Source: JBALVT01 sp045110675 | GTDB lineage: Bacteria > Pseudomonadota > Gammaproteobacteria > Pseudomonadales > Halieaceae | Assembly (NCBI GenBank): GCA_045110675.1 | Contig: JBGCGJ010000020.1 | Span: forward strand, 73,622 to 137,621 | Reading direction: 5' to 3' | DNA length: 64,000 bases | Shown here: in pieces, positions 8,205 to 16,743 of the stretch | Position numbering within the stretch: position 1 is the first letter of the stretch | Layout: each line of letters starts with the position of its first letter | Notes under the pieces: generated by a model | Told to the model about the DNA's origin: nothing | The model's database searches: none | The model's input: the letters and a program-made list of their open reading frames with translations, nothing else | Translations under genes and position numbers: made by a program

Positions 8205-9557
8205 ATGGCATCTTCACGCGGAGAATTTAGCTCCAGATTCGGGTTTGTTATGGCGGCGGCTGGCAGCGCTGTTGGCCTCGGCAATATATGGGGCTTCCCC
8301 ACTTCGGCGGCCAGCAACGGCGGCGCCGCTTTTTTGATGGTGTATCTGGTTCTGGCCTTTACGCTTGCCTATCCAGCACTCATGGCTGAACTCATCATTG
8401 GGCGACACGCCCATGCCAACGCTGTGCGCGCGCTCAGTCTGATCTCCAATGGTCCTGTTACCAGGCGAATTGGTGCTGGCACGGGATTCGTCGGTTTCAT
8501 CGTGGCCAGTATGATTCTCAGCTTCTACGCTATTATCGCCGGCTGGATGATCGCGTTCTGTCTTTCTGGCCTCCTGGAACTTATTGGTATGCACGATGCG
8601 GCAAACTGGCTAACCGTATCTGCTCTGCCCCGAAATATTTTGTTTATGCTGCTGTTTATCTGTCTCACCGTTGGAATCATCTCCAGCGGTGTACAAGCGG
8701 GCATTGAGCGATGGTCCGCTCGTCTCATGCCGATGTTGTTGCTCTCACTTGTTTTGCTGGTTGTCTATGTACTGACACTGGACGGGGCCATGGAGGGGCT
8801 AAAGGTCTACTTGTTACCGGACTTCAGCCGCGTGCTATCCGCTGACCTGATCATTGGCGCGCTCGGAGCCGCCTTCTTTTCCCTGTCCCTGGGTGTCGGA
8901 ACCATGTTGGTTTATGGGTCCTATATTGGTGACAAAGAAAACCTGCCTGTGCTGGGCGGTATGGTGACGATGGTCGATATCTCGATTGCTGTTCTCGCTG
9001 GTTTTCTGGTACTGCCAGCCATGTATGTAGCGCTGCACAATGGTGTAGAAATTTTTGGGCCAGGCGGCGCACTTATTTCCGAAGATACGCTTATCTTTAC
9101 CGTCCTTCCGGAGCTGTTTGACACAATGGGGCTGGCAGGGATCGTCGTATCGCTTATGTTCTTCTTTCTAATGAGTATCGCCGCCCTTACCTCTTCCATT
9201 TCAATGCTTGAAGTTCCTGTGTCCTATGCCATTGAAGATCATGGTGTGGGCAGGAAAACAGCGGCGATCATGATTGGTGGCGTAATAGCCTGCTTTAGCA
9301 CCGTGATCTTATTCAATTTCGAATCGATGTTTGGTTTGGTTGTTAGTATCACCACGCGCTACAGCCAACCCCTTCTGGGCTTCATGCTCTGTATCTATGC
9401 GGGCTGGATTTGGCACCGGGATTCTCTGCTGCAGGAATTGCGGAAAGGTTATCCCGATGTGGAAAACGGTTTGTTTTGGAAAATTTGGCCCTGGTATGTG
9501 AGAGTGGTTTGCCCAGTGATAATTCTAGGCATCTTCGTTCAAAAAGTTGTCGGATGA
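8205..9557 (+). CDS. sodium-dependent transporter, SNF (NSS) family
   Basis: Inner-membrane Na+ symporter of the neurotransmitter:sodium symporter family (450 residues, about 11 hydrophobic segments), likely importing an amino acid or related amine. The first helix carries AAAGSAVGLGNIWGFP, the Na+/substrate-binding signature, followed by SNGGAAFL. Later segments (FFSLSLGVGTMLVYGSY, SIAALTSSISMLEV) match the TM6 and TM8 Na+-site regions. The substrate cannot be read from sequence. It is monocistronic, between tRNA-Leu and the convergent LEA2 gene. Confidence 0.9.
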   Translation: MASSRGEFSSRFGFVMAAAGSAVGLGNIWGFPTSAASNGGAAFLMVYLVLAFTLAYPALMAELIIGRHAHANAVRALSLISNGPVTRRIGAGTGFVGFIVASMILSFYAIIAGWMIAFCLSGLLELIGMHDAANWLTVSALPRNILFMLLFICLTVGIISSGVQAGIERWSARLMPMLLLSLVLLVVYVLTLDGAMEGLKVYLLPDFSRVLSADLIIGALGAAFFSLSLGVGTMLVYGSYIGDKENLPVLGGMVTMVDISIAVLAGFLVLPAMYVALHNGVEIFGPGGALISEDTLIFTVLPELFDTMGLAGIVVSLMFFFLMSIAALTSSISMLEVPVSYAIEDHGVGRKTAAIMIGGVIACFSTVILFNFESMFGLVVSITTRYSQPLLGFMLCIYAGWIWHRDSLLQELRKGYPDVENGLFWKIWPWYVRVVCPVIILGIFVQKVVG

Positions 9558-9566
9558 GCCGCTAAA

Positions 9567-10037
9567 CTAGTTCAGCGACAACACGCCAACTTCTTCCACC
9601 CTCTGGGTGGGAATAAAACCATTGAAATCGATCTTCGCGGCAAACCGGTATTCCAAGGCTTCGGTTGTCGACTTGCCAAGGCCTGTAAGCACTCGCAATA
9701 TCTGAAACATATTAATGCCCGCTTCGAGAGTGACGACTTCTTCTGAATAAGGTTCGATGATCGGTATGTCGCTGGTCACCCCACTGACCAATTCCCGGTC
9801 CAGAAAATCAATGGTATAACTGATACCCGCGATATCCAGAGATAGATTGTTGGGGTTGCTAACTCGAAGTTTAATCTCAAAACGCGGCCCGACATCCTCG
9901 GATGGCAAACTCTTTACGCTCTCCACTGTGACTTTCGGAGGGTCAAAATCTGGCCTGAGGCTGGCGCAGCTCGCAAGCGACAGGCAAACAATAATCAGCG
10001 TTACAAAGGAAGCGTAAGGTCTGCGGGAGTTTCTCAC
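9567..10037 (-). CDS. LEA type 2 / WHy domain lipoprotein
   Basis: A 156-residue lipoprotein with a signal peptide ending in LASC and one LEA2/WHy (water stress and hypersensitive response) beta-sandwich domain: FEIKLRVSNPNNLSLDIAGISY and VSGVTSDIPIIEPYSEE. Proteins of this type are periplasmic or outer-membrane-facing and linked to stress, but bacterial function is poorly known. The start codon is GTG. Convergent with the SNF transporter gene (9 bases between stops). Confidence 0.8.
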   Translation of the reverse strand: MRNSRRPYASFVTLIIVCLSLASCASLRPDFDPPKVTVESVKSLPSEDVGPRFEIKLRVSNPNNLSLDIAGISYTIDFLDRELVSGVTSDIPIIEPYSEEVVTLEAGINMFQILRVLTGLGKSTTEALEYRFAAKIDFNGFIPTQRVEEVGVLSLN

Positions 10038-10112
10038 GGGCTATCACCAGGTTGTTTATTATTGGCGGAAATTCGGGCTTACAGTCAATTAAGCCAGAAT
10101 AATAACTTACTT

Positions 10113-10271
10113 TTAATTTGTGTGCTTTGAGATGAAGAAGAGGAAGTAGGCGGCACTGCCTACGCAAAAAACTGCTGCAACCCAGTCCCCCGTTTGCATG
10201 TAGATATTTCCGGAGAACAGTCCCATACCCAGCGCAGCGATAAGCCCTAGGCTTTTGGCGAAATTAGACAT
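10113..10271 (-). CDS. 52-residue membrane protein downstream of tRNA genes
   Basis: Short protein MSNFAKSLGLIAALGMG... with two hydrophobic segments and a short polar end (ISKHTN). GAGGG lies just before the ATG at 10271. The reading frame stays open upstream through tRNA-Cys, but that part is a tRNA shadow. It lies 42 bases after tRNA-Cys with no terminator between, so it may share the tRNA transcript. I do not recognise a family, and expression is unproven. Confidence 0.55.
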   Translation of the reverse strand: MSNFAKSLGLIAALGMGLFSGNIYMQTGDWVAAVFCVGSAAYFLFFISKHTN

Positions 10272-10313
10272 GGGCCCTCTTCGATGGGTGCTAATACGAA
10301 TCAAGTTTGAAAT

Positions 10314-10387
10314 TGGAGGCTCGGGCCGGAATCGAACCGGCGTAAACGGAGTTGCAGTCCGCTGCATGACCATTCTACCACCGAGCC
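10314..10387 (-). tRNA. tRNA-Cys (anticodon GCA)
   Basis: A 74-base tRNA with encoded CCA. Acceptor GGCTCGG/CCGAGCC, anticodon loop CTGCAAC with GCA, T-arm GGTTCGATTCC. It lies 34 bases downstream of tRNA-Gly on the same strand. Confidence 0.96.
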
Positions 10388-10421
10388 TTTATGGTGGATC
10401 CATTTTCGCCTAGGGAGAAAT

Positions 10422-10497
10422 TGGAGCGGGAAACCGGGTTCGAACCGGCGACCTCGACCTTGGCAAGGTCGCGCTCTACCAACTGAGCTATTCCCGC
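10422..10497 (-). tRNA. tRNA-Gly (anticodon GCC)
   Basis: A 76-base tRNA with encoded CCA. Acceptor GCGGGAA/TTCCCGC, anticodon stem-loop CGACC-TTGCCAA-GGTCG, T-arm GGTTCGAACCC. It is the second unit of a tandem duplication whose first unit (10561-10603) has decayed. Confidence 0.96.
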
Positions 10498-10560
10498 AAA
10501 TTTACTACACGTTTATACCGCATCCGGTCGCCGGAACCGGCGAGACTGGGCGTCCCCCCT

Positions 10561-10603
10561 CGACCTCAACAAGGTCGCGCTCTACCAACTGAGCTATTCC
10601 CGC
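10561..10603 (-). pseudogene. degenerate tandem copy of tRNA-Gly (5' part only)
   Basis: The first 43 bases repeat the neighbouring tRNA-Gly (acceptor 5' strand, D-arm, anticodon stem) except that four anticodon-loop bases changed, giving GTT at the anticodon position. The 3' half is scrambled: no matching acceptor strand or CCA, only a shortened GCCGGTTC remnant. The upstream flanks of both copies are also alike (GGTTCCGGC..., TTAGTA/TAGTA-ATTT), showing duplication of flank plus tRNA. It lies between the promoter and the intact tRNA-Gly. Confidence 0.8.
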
Positions 10604-10664
10604 AAATCTACTAACCACATGTTTTAACCGATGTCGCGGCAGCCGGAACCGACTAGAGGCGCAT

Positions 10665-10692
10665 ATTCTATGGCCTTTGGCTGTGGTGTCAA
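10665..10692 (-). promoter_or_regulatory. sigma-70 promoter of the tRNA-Gly/tRNA-Cys unit
   Basis: On the minus strand TTGACA (10692-10687) and TAGAAT (10670-10665) are 16 bases apart, upstream of the degenerate tRNA copy, tRNA-Gly and tRNA-Cys. A GC-rich segment follows the -10 element. Confidence 0.7.
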
Positions 10693-10726
10693 GATAAAGT
10701 ACAGCTTAATCTCGCAACTGACTGAA

Positions 10727-11299
10727 TTAATTAGCTTTATCTCGCTCTTTGATCACCACCCAAGCCGCTTTTAGATAAATCACCATAGACCACAGAGTCA
10801 AGATGGCGGCGGCGTAGAGGACTATATAGCACAGAGCCAGCAACCAGCTTTCATCTCTGGCTGGATCAATGGCTAGCAGGCCGAAAATGGCGATCATCTG
10901 TACCACAGTTTTCACCTTGCCCACATAGGACACCGCCACAGAGGTCCGTTCGCCAAGCTCAGCCATCCACTCTCGCAACGCTGAAATCACGATCTCTCGA
11001 CCGATAATAATGCATGCGGCAACCGTAAACTGAACGGTATCGTGCCGCTCAACTAGCAGCACCAGTGTCACGGCGACCATCAATTTGTCGGCCACGGGGT
11101 CGAGAAAAGCGCCAAACGCCGTCATTTGGCCCAATCTTCGGGCCAAATAGCCGTCAAACCAATCCGTGATCGCCGCCACCGCAAAGATTGCCGCCGCTAC
11201 CTGAAAATGCTTTTCAAAGGGCAGGTAGAACACTACCACCAGCACGGGTATTAGCAGAATGCGCAGTATGGTGAGCGCATTGGGTATGTTGATATTCAA
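10727..11299 (-). CDS. pgsA: CDP-diacylglycerol--glycerol-3-phosphate 3-phosphatidyltransferase
   Basis: Makes phosphatidylglycerophosphate, the committed step to phosphatidylglycerol and cardiolipin, in the inner membrane. The 190-residue protein has the CDP-alcohol phosphotransferase signature DWFDGYLARRLGQMTAFGAF followed by LDPVADK (Asp residues bind the metal) and several hydrophobic helices. It follows uvrC by 27 bases in the same direction, the common gammaproteobacterial uvrC-pgsA order. Confidence 0.95.
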   Translation of the reverse strand: MNINIPNALTILRILLIPVLVVVFYLPFEKHFQVAAAIFAVAAITDWFDGYLARRLGQMTAFGAFLDPVADKLMVAVTLVLLVERHDTVQFTVAACIIIGREIVISALREWMAELGERTSVAVSYVGKVKTVVQMIAIFGLLAIDPARDESWLLALCYIVLYAAAILTLWSMVIYLKAAWVVIKERDKAN

Positions 11300-11326
11300 A
11301 TTGGAGTGGGCCCCTGTTGTATCGTT

Positions 11327-13147
11327 CTAACCGCTGTGCAGGTGATCATAAATCTGTTGGGCCAGATTAGCACTAATCCCGCTAATCTTTCTTAACTCCT
11401 CCACATTGGCATTGCTGACCCCCTGGGCACTGCCAAAGTGGCGCAGCAGTTCGCGGCGACGTTTAGCTCCTATTCCAGGAATCGTCTCCAGTTGGGAGGT
11501 CTGGCGTTTTTTGTCTCTGCGAGCTCGGTGGCCGGTGATGGCGAATCGGTGGGCTTCATCGCGAATGTGTTGGATAAGATGGAGTGCAGCGCTATCGCCT
11601 CGCAACTGTGTTTCCCGGCCACTCTTGCCGTTTATCAAGGTTTCGAACCCCGCTTTACGGGTCGTACCCTTGGCCACGCCGATCACCTCGACTCCAGCAA
11701 TTTGAAGCTCTTCCAGCACTGACATTGCCTGGGAGACCTGGCCTTTACCACCGTCGATAAACAATATATCGGGAATGGCGCCCTCTCCCGCTTTTAGGCG
11801 CTTGTAGCGGCGCTCCAATGCCTGTTGCATGGCCGCGTAATCATCACCGCCCACAATTCCTTCGATGTTGAATTTGCGATAGTCAGATTTCTTCGGGCCG
11901 TTTTCATCAAACACAACGCAGGAGGCCACCGTCGCCTCTCCCGAACTATGGCTGATATCAAAACACTCCATACGCCGGGGAAGCTCTGGCAGTTTCAGCG
12001 TATCCTGCAGTGCCTGTAAACGAACAAGCGCCGTATTCTTGCCTTCCAGGTGCGACTGCAAGCTGGTTTCAGCCGTTTGCTGTGCCAATTGCAGCCATCG
12101 CGCTCGAGCATCACGCACCCGATGACGCAGCTGAACTTTCTTGCCTGCTTGAACAGTGAAGGCAACCGCCAGTGTCTCCAAATCTTCCGGTGGGGCATTG
12201 ACGATGATTTCTCCAGGCAATGGTCTGGTAGCGGTCAAATAGTACTGCGGCAAAAAAGCAGAAAGTACTTGCTCTGGTGTCTCGTCCAATTTCAATGGCG
12301 GGTAGTAGGTTTTACTCCCCAAAACCCGGGCCTCTCGAACAAACAACACTTGCACGCAGGCTCGACCACCGTGCACCGCGGCGGCCAGGATATCCAAATC
12401 TCCACTGACACCCTCAATACCCTGGCTGGCTTGCACGTGTTGAAGCTGACTGATTTGATCGCGAAATACAGCGGCTTTTTCATAGCGCAGATCTCGCGCC
12501 GCCTTTTCCATATCGTCTGCGAGGCGGACCATCAACTCCTGAGACTTTCCCTTCAAAAAAAGGCTGGTGCTCTGTACCTGAACAGCATAATCCTCATCGC
12601 TTACTTCATTCACACACGGCGCTGTGCAGCGATCGATTTGATACTGCAAACAGGGCCTGGATCGATTTCTGAAGTAGCTGTCTTCGCATTGGCGTACCTT
12701 GAAGACCTTCTGCATAAAGTGCAGCGACTCTCTAACAGCCGTGGCGCTGGGGTAAGGGCCAAAGTAGCTGCCCTTCTTTCGCTTGGTACCTCGATGCAAA
12801 CTCAGTCTAGGGTATTTATCTTCACTTGATAAAAAGATATAGGGATAGGACTTATCATCGCGCAGAAGAATATTGTAAGGCGGTTTATGTTGTTTTATCA
12901 GGTTGTGTTCGAGTAGCAATGCGTCCACTTCGGTGCTCGTTACCGTCACTTCAATATCTTCTATTCGAGCTACCAGGGCCATGGTTTTTGCCGCCAAGCC
13001 ACTGGCCCGAAAATAACTGCTCACTCGATTGCGCAGGTTTTTGGCTTTACCGATATAAAGTAGCCGTCCCTCCGCCCCATACATTTGGTAAACACCCGGA
13101 CGTGTAGTTAAAGCAGTGAGAAATGCTTGGTGGTCAAATTCAGCCAT
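11327..13147 (-). CDS. uvrC: excinuclease ABC subunit UvrC
   Basis: Makes the dual incisions beside UvrB-bound DNA lesions in nucleotide excision repair. About 606 residues: N-terminal GIY-YIG nuclease (RPGVYQMYG...LLYIGKAKNLRNRV), UVR domain (DMEKAARDLRYEKAAVFRDQ), RNase H-like C-terminal nuclease (ECFDISHSSG...) and tandem helix-hairpin-helix (TIPGIGAKRRRELL...ISGISANLAQ). The ATG at 13147 gives MAEFDHQAFL, the usual start. It overlaps the murB stop by 8 bases (ATGGCTGA), implying translational coupling. Upstream extension would add unrelated residues. Confidence 0.96.
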   Translation of the reverse strand: MAEFDHQAFLTALTTRPGVYQMYGAEGRLLYIGKAKNLRNRVSSYFRASGLAAKTMALVARIEDIEVTVTSTEVDALLLEHNLIKQHKPPYNILLRDDKSYPYIFLSSEDKYPRLSLHRGTKRKKGSYFGPYPSATAVRESLHFMQKVFKVRQCEDSYFRNRSRPCLQYQIDRCTAPCVNEVSDEDYAVQVQSTSLFLKGKSQELMVRLADDMEKAARDLRYEKAAVFRDQISQLQHVQASQGIEGVSGDLDILAAAVHGGRACVQVLFVREARVLGSKTYYPPLKLDETPEQVLSAFLPQYYLTATRPLPGEIIVNAPPEDLETLAVAFTVQAGKKVQLRHRVRDARARWLQLAQQTAETSLQSHLEGKNTALVRLQALQDTLKLPELPRRMECFDISHSSGEATVASCVVFDENGPKKSDYRKFNIEGIVGGDDYAAMQQALERRYKRLKAGEGAIPDILFIDGGKGQVSQAMSVLEELQIAGVEVIGVAKGTTRKAGFETLINGKSGRETQLRGDSAALHLIQHIRDEAHRFAITGHRARRDKKRQTSQLETIPGIGAKRRRELLRHFGSAQGVSNANVEELRKISGISANLAQQIYDHLHSG

Positions 13148-14171
13148 GACCGTCACCGTAGGTTCTTGGCTCTTGCTCCAGTTCCACGGCAAATCGTTCT
13201 TTCACTGAGCGGGCAATGCTATCCGCGAGCTTGAGGAGTTCCCTACCATTATTGCTTCCGTAGTTAACCAAAACCAAAGCGTGTTCGGGATGAACTCCTA
13301 CACCCTTCTCCCGGTAAGCCTTCCAACCGCATTGATCAATAAACCAGGCGGCGGGAAATTTAACACTGCCGTCAGCTTGGGGATAGGCGGGAATATCCGC
13401 ATGAGCGCTTGTTAATTTTTGTGCATCCACTTCAGTTAGAACCGGGTTTTTAAAAAAACTGCCTGCGTTCGGCTCTCTCGCTGGATCTGGTAGCTTGCTC
13501 GATCGAATACTGACCACCGCATCAAAAACGTCCTTGGCTGTGATCGTAGAGCCGATCTTGCTTTCCAGCTCCTTCGCCAACGCTGGGTAAGCAACCTGAA
13601 CATTTGGATTTTTCTGCAGGCGCAACTCGACAGAAGTGATTGCGAGTTGGTCGCGCAGCTCACCTTTAAAAACGCTGTCGCGATAAGAGAACTTGCATTC
13701 AATCGGTGACAACTCAACCACTGCCTGGTCGGTGATTCTCCGCGTATGGATTGTATGAACAAACGATTTAATCTCTACCCCATAGGCACCAATATTTTGT
13801 ATGGGTGCCGCACCTACTGTTCCGGGGATTAGCGCCAGATTTTCGAGGCCGTAATAACTCCTCTCCAAACACCAGCCGACAAACTCATGCCAGTTCTCCC
13901 CCGCTGCGACTCGCAACAAAACACTTTGCTCATCTTCGGAAACAATCTTAATACCACAGCTTTTCTGGACAATCACCAGACCTGAGATATCTCCAGCCAA
14001 TACCACATTGCTGCCTGCACCCAAGATAGTCACCGTCTTCTGGTTCGCCTGCGCCCAAACCAGCCCGTCGACTAAGTCTCGCTCAGTAATCACTTCAAGG
14101 ACAGCCTGACCCGTCGCTATAAGTGACAGCGAGTTGCGCTCCTGCAAGGGTTCATTGCTGAGTATGTTCAA
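13140..14171 (-). CDS. murB: UDP-N-acetylenolpyruvoylglucosamine reductase
   Basis: FAD enzyme reducing UDP-GlcNAc-enolpyruvate to UDP-MurNAc with NADPH, the second committed step of peptidoglycan synthesis. 343 residues, close to the E. coli enzyme. FAD-binding ILGAGSNVVLAG, PGTVGAAPIQNIGAYG, YRDSVFKG, and NAGSFFKNPV with the catalytic Ser. It overlaps the upstream phosphatase gene by 20 bases and downstream uvrC by 8. Confidence 0.96.
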   Translation of the reverse strand: MNILSNEPLQERNSLSLIATGQAVLEVITERDLVDGLVWAQANQKTVTILGAGSNVVLAGDISGLVIVQKSCGIKIVSEDEQSVLLRVAAGENWHEFVGWCLERSYYGLENLALIPGTVGAAPIQNIGAYGVEIKSFVHTIHTRRITDQAVVELSPIECKFSYRDSVFKGELRDQLAITSVELRLQKNPNVQVAYPALAKELESKIGSTITAKDVFDAVVSIRSSKLPDPAREPNAGSFFKNPVLTEVDAQKLTSAHADIPAYPQADGSVKFPAAWFIDQCGWKAYREKGVGVHPEHALVLVNYGSNNGRELLKLADSIARSVKERFAVELEQEPRTYGDGHG

Positions 14172-14628
14172 AACCCATATCCCGCAGCAATCCGTCGCTC
14201 GCGGATTCGATCAGGTCCAGCACCTCCGCAAAGCCTTGATCTCCTCCGTAGTATGGATCCGGTACCTCTTTGACATCTGTATCAGCGGCAAACGTCATGA
14301 AAAGATCCAGACGCCCAGTATAGTTTTGAGGCTGCATCGCTTTTAGATCGGCGAGATTTTGCTTGTCCATGGCGAGAATGTAGTCGAAGCGTTCAAAATC
14401 TTCTTTTACGACCTGTCTCGCCCGAAGGTGACTCAGGTCATACCCTCTGTTGCTGGCCTCCGCACTGGCTCGGGGATCGGGGGCGTGCCCTATATGCCAA
14501 TCTCCCGTACCGCAGGAATCGACTTCAATTCTATTGCCGAGTCCTCTTTGCGCAACCAGGTGTTCGAACACGCCATGGGCGGTCGGTGAGCGGCAAATAT
14601 TACCCAGGCAAACAAATAACACTTTCAT
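14152..14628 (-). CDS. low-molecular-weight protein-tyrosine phosphatase
   Basis: Cytoplasmic phosphatase of 158 residues. The P-loop CLGNICRSPTA (nucleophile Cys7, Arg13) is at the N-terminus and the general-acid loop VPDPYYGG is near residue 121. Relatives in this position (ptpA next to murB and kdsB in pseudomonads) are conserved; in other bacteria such enzymes dephosphorylate tyrosine kinases that control capsule export. No partner kinase is seen here. Confidence 0.93.
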   Translation of the reverse strand: MKVLFVCLGNICRSPTAHGVFEHLVAQRGLGNRIEVDSCGTGDWHIGHAPDPRASAEASNRGYDLSHLRARQVVKEDFERFDYILAMDKQNLADLKAMQPQNYTGRLDLFMTFAADTDVKEVPDPYYGGDQGFAEVLDLIESASDGLLRDMGFEHTQQ

Positions 14629-14670
14629 GAGAGATCTTCTTCTGAACGGGAAATTTCCGACAAGCCTCGA

Positions 14671-15657
14671 CTATTTTTCTTCATGGTCCTTGCCCATGAA
14701 CCGAGGCAGCAGTCTGACCGTATCGAAATGGTCCTTTTTCACAGGCGTAAACTCGGGCCGCAAATCATAATGGCGAGAGCTTATATAGCCATTGGTAGCG
14801 ACCTGATGCAAATGAAAATAATCAGTAAAGGTGCTAAATTTTGGCTTCACATTCATGGGGCAATAATGTGTCACCAAAGAGCGACGAGTCTTACCATTGG
14901 TGTTGTCTGTGCCGCCGTGAACCAAATCTGAAGCCCAGATCAGCGCATCGCCCTTCTTCGGCAAAAACGTTTCATAGGGCAAGCCGGCAGCTTTACTGCG
15001 AGCGACAATTGAATCGAGAAATTCATAGTGAATCGCTTTGCCATGCTTTGCCGGGTTCCAGGATTTCGAGTCATCGGGAAACAGAAAATCATCAAGATGA
15101 TTGCTGCCGGAAAAATACATCAACTCTCCACTGCCGGGTGTCACATCTTCCAATGCGATCCATGAAGCCATGAATTGCAGAGGCTCGGAAACAACAACAT
15201 AAGCGCCATCTTGATGCATGGACTGTTGAGAGCCATGGGTGAAGGTCAGGCACTGGAAGGCATTGGCCGGGGATTCAAATACAGCCTGTAACACCTGATC
15301 AATCTTGGGTGCATAAATGGCTTTGTGCGCACGCTTGGAATTGACATGAAAGTCAATTAGCCGATAGCTGGAGTCATCGCATACTTGCTTGGTCGGATGA
15401 ATATAGGCGTTTCGGGCGCGCCTGGCGATGTAAGCTTCAGGGTGTTTCTGTACCGCTGACATCTCCCGAGACAATTGGTTGGCCAGTCGATGGGATATGG
15501 CCCTGGGAATAATGGCGTAGCCATATTCGATCAGATCCGACAGCTGTCGATACAGCTCGTTCGAGAGCTTCCCCGCCTCTTTTCGCTCTTCCAACACCGT
15601 TTTCGCATCGGGTCTATCGATCCATAACGGGGTGAATATTGTGTCGGAACCTGGCAT
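14671..15657 (-). CDS. phytanoyl-CoA dioxygenase (PhyH) family protein
   Basis: Predicted Fe(II)/2-oxoglutarate-dependent hydroxylase of 328 residues. The jelly-roll metal triad is visible: H148-x-D150 in SMHQDGAYVVV and distal H247 in DLVHGGTDN; Arg258/259 in KTRRS probably binds 2-oxoglutarate. The PGSGELMYFSGSNH segment is typical of the PhyH family. It sits between a sulfotransferase gene and the tyrosine phosphatase inside an LPS/cell-wall gene block, so a surface-glycan or lipid substrate is plausible, but this is inference. The 43-base gap to the phosphatase gene suggests one transcript. Confidence 0.85.
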   Translation of the reverse strand: MPGSDTIFTPLWIDRPDAKTVLEERKEAGKLSNELYRQLSDLIEYGYAIIPRAISHRLANQLSREMSAVQKHPEAYIARRARNAYIHPTKQVCDDSSYRLIDFHVNSKRAHKAIYAPKIDQVLQAVFESPANAFQCLTFTHGSQQSMHQDGAYVVVSEPLQFMASWIALEDVTPGSGELMYFSGSNHLDDFLFPDDSKSWNPAKHGKAIHYEFLDSIVARSKAAGLPYETFLPKKGDALIWASDLVHGGTDNTNGKTRRSLVTHYCPMNVKPKFSTFTDYFHLHQVATNGYISSRHYDLRPEFTPVKKDHFDTVRLLPRFMGKDHEEK

Positions 15658-15765
15658 TCCTTGGGGACCTTAGGGGTAAATTTACAGCAAGCAATTTACC
15701 AGTTTTCAGCTACCTTTGACAGCTTGTGACTCTCTCGGGCCGGCCTCTCATCCCGGTTCATTGAC

Positions 15766-16722
15766 CTAGAGCAAAAACTGATCACTGGGCTCGGCCACAC
15801 GATAGCTGGCTGGAGCACTGCCCCTCCAATCACTCGCGTCGAGGTCGAAGGTGTCTGCGAATTTCTCTATATCGTTTTCATAGAAACTGTCATAAACCCT
15901 TTTTACCGCGTCGGAGCTCAGACGATTGGTCCAGTGGTCCGAGGCCTCCAGGTTTGCCGCCGCCAGATTTGGGTCGACCTCCGACCACACTTCTGTGCCT
16001 TTCGCGTGAGCAAAGACCAAGGTGTTTTCGGGGATGAAATACTCGCGCTGATTAACCTCGAACCGCCTGCCCTCGTCGCCACCGTAATAGAACTTTGGCA
16101 CCATGCCATCGTTAATTCTGGCGCCCTGAAAACGGCCAAAGTCTAAATCCTCCACACCCAAAAATTCTTTTAGCTTTTGCTCGACCTTTACTGCATTAAA
16201 CAAATCTGATTCATAGCTTAAGAACAACATATCCTCACGATTGAACTCTTCTAGCCAAAGGGCCATGGTTTCATAATAAGGCGGAAAGATATCTCTCCTG
16301 CCTTTTGCTCCGGCCAATACATCAGCAAAGGAGAAGGGGTAGCTTTCAAGTTTCATTCCGACATGGCGAAGGCGATGAATATAGTGTGAGAAAGCGCGAT
16401 AAACCGGGTGTCGTATCAATATCAGCAACTTCGCGTTGGGCGAGGTTTCCTTTATACGAGCAATCGCCTGTCGTCTTCGGAAATACGAGGGAGTGACGTC
16501 ACAGACATACCTTGCATCGGGCTTGGCTGCAAAGTCGTACCAGGACAAGTACCAATCCAAACCTTTGTCATAATTCAGGTTGTAGTAAAAAAGTTCTTTC
16601 TTCGACGGCGTTAACACTGAATCCGATTGTTTGAACACTGCATTCAAAAAAGTTGTACCGGATTTTTCCATTCCAATACACAGCAAATTTGGAACCCGTT
16701 TTTCTGTATTCATTTCGCTCAA
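15766..16722 (-). CDS. sulfotransferase family protein
   Basis: Predicted PAPS-dependent sulfotransferase of 318 residues. The 5'-phosphosulfate loop is CIGMEKSGTTFLNAVF (residues 15-30) and the 3'-phosphate site LLILIRHPVYRAFSHYIH (about 100). Bacterial enzymes of this type sulfate glycans, lipids or small molecules. It follows kdsB by 21 bases in the same direction and precedes the dioxygenase gene, suggesting modification of LPS or another surface glycan. The acceptor is unknown. Confidence 0.85.
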   Translation of the reverse strand: MSEMNTEKRVPNLLCIGMEKSGTTFLNAVFKQSDSVLTPSKKELFYYNLNYDKGLDWYLSWYDFAAKPDARYVCDVTPSYFRRRQAIARIKETSPNAKLLILIRHPVYRAFSHYIHRLRHVGMKLESYPFSFADVLAGAKGRRDIFPPYYETMALWLEEFNREDMLFLSYESDLFNAVKVEQKLKEFLGVEDLDFGRFQGARINDGMVPKFYYGGDEGRRFEVNQREYFIPENTLVFAHAKGTEVWSEVDPNLAAANLEASDHWTNRLSSDAVKRVYDSFYENDIEKFADTFDLDASDWRGSAPASYRVAEPSDQFLL

Positions 16723-16743
16723 CTCTTGGGCAGACGTCTTACG

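Noticed and set aside
10272..10373. Upstream extension of the 52-residue membrane protein through tRNA-Cys
   Set aside because: That sequence is the tRNA itself read as protein; the ribosome site is at 10271.
10561..10603. Functional tRNA-Asn (GTT)
   Set aside because: No acceptor 3' strand, no intact T-arm, no CCA. The body is tRNA-Gly-derived.
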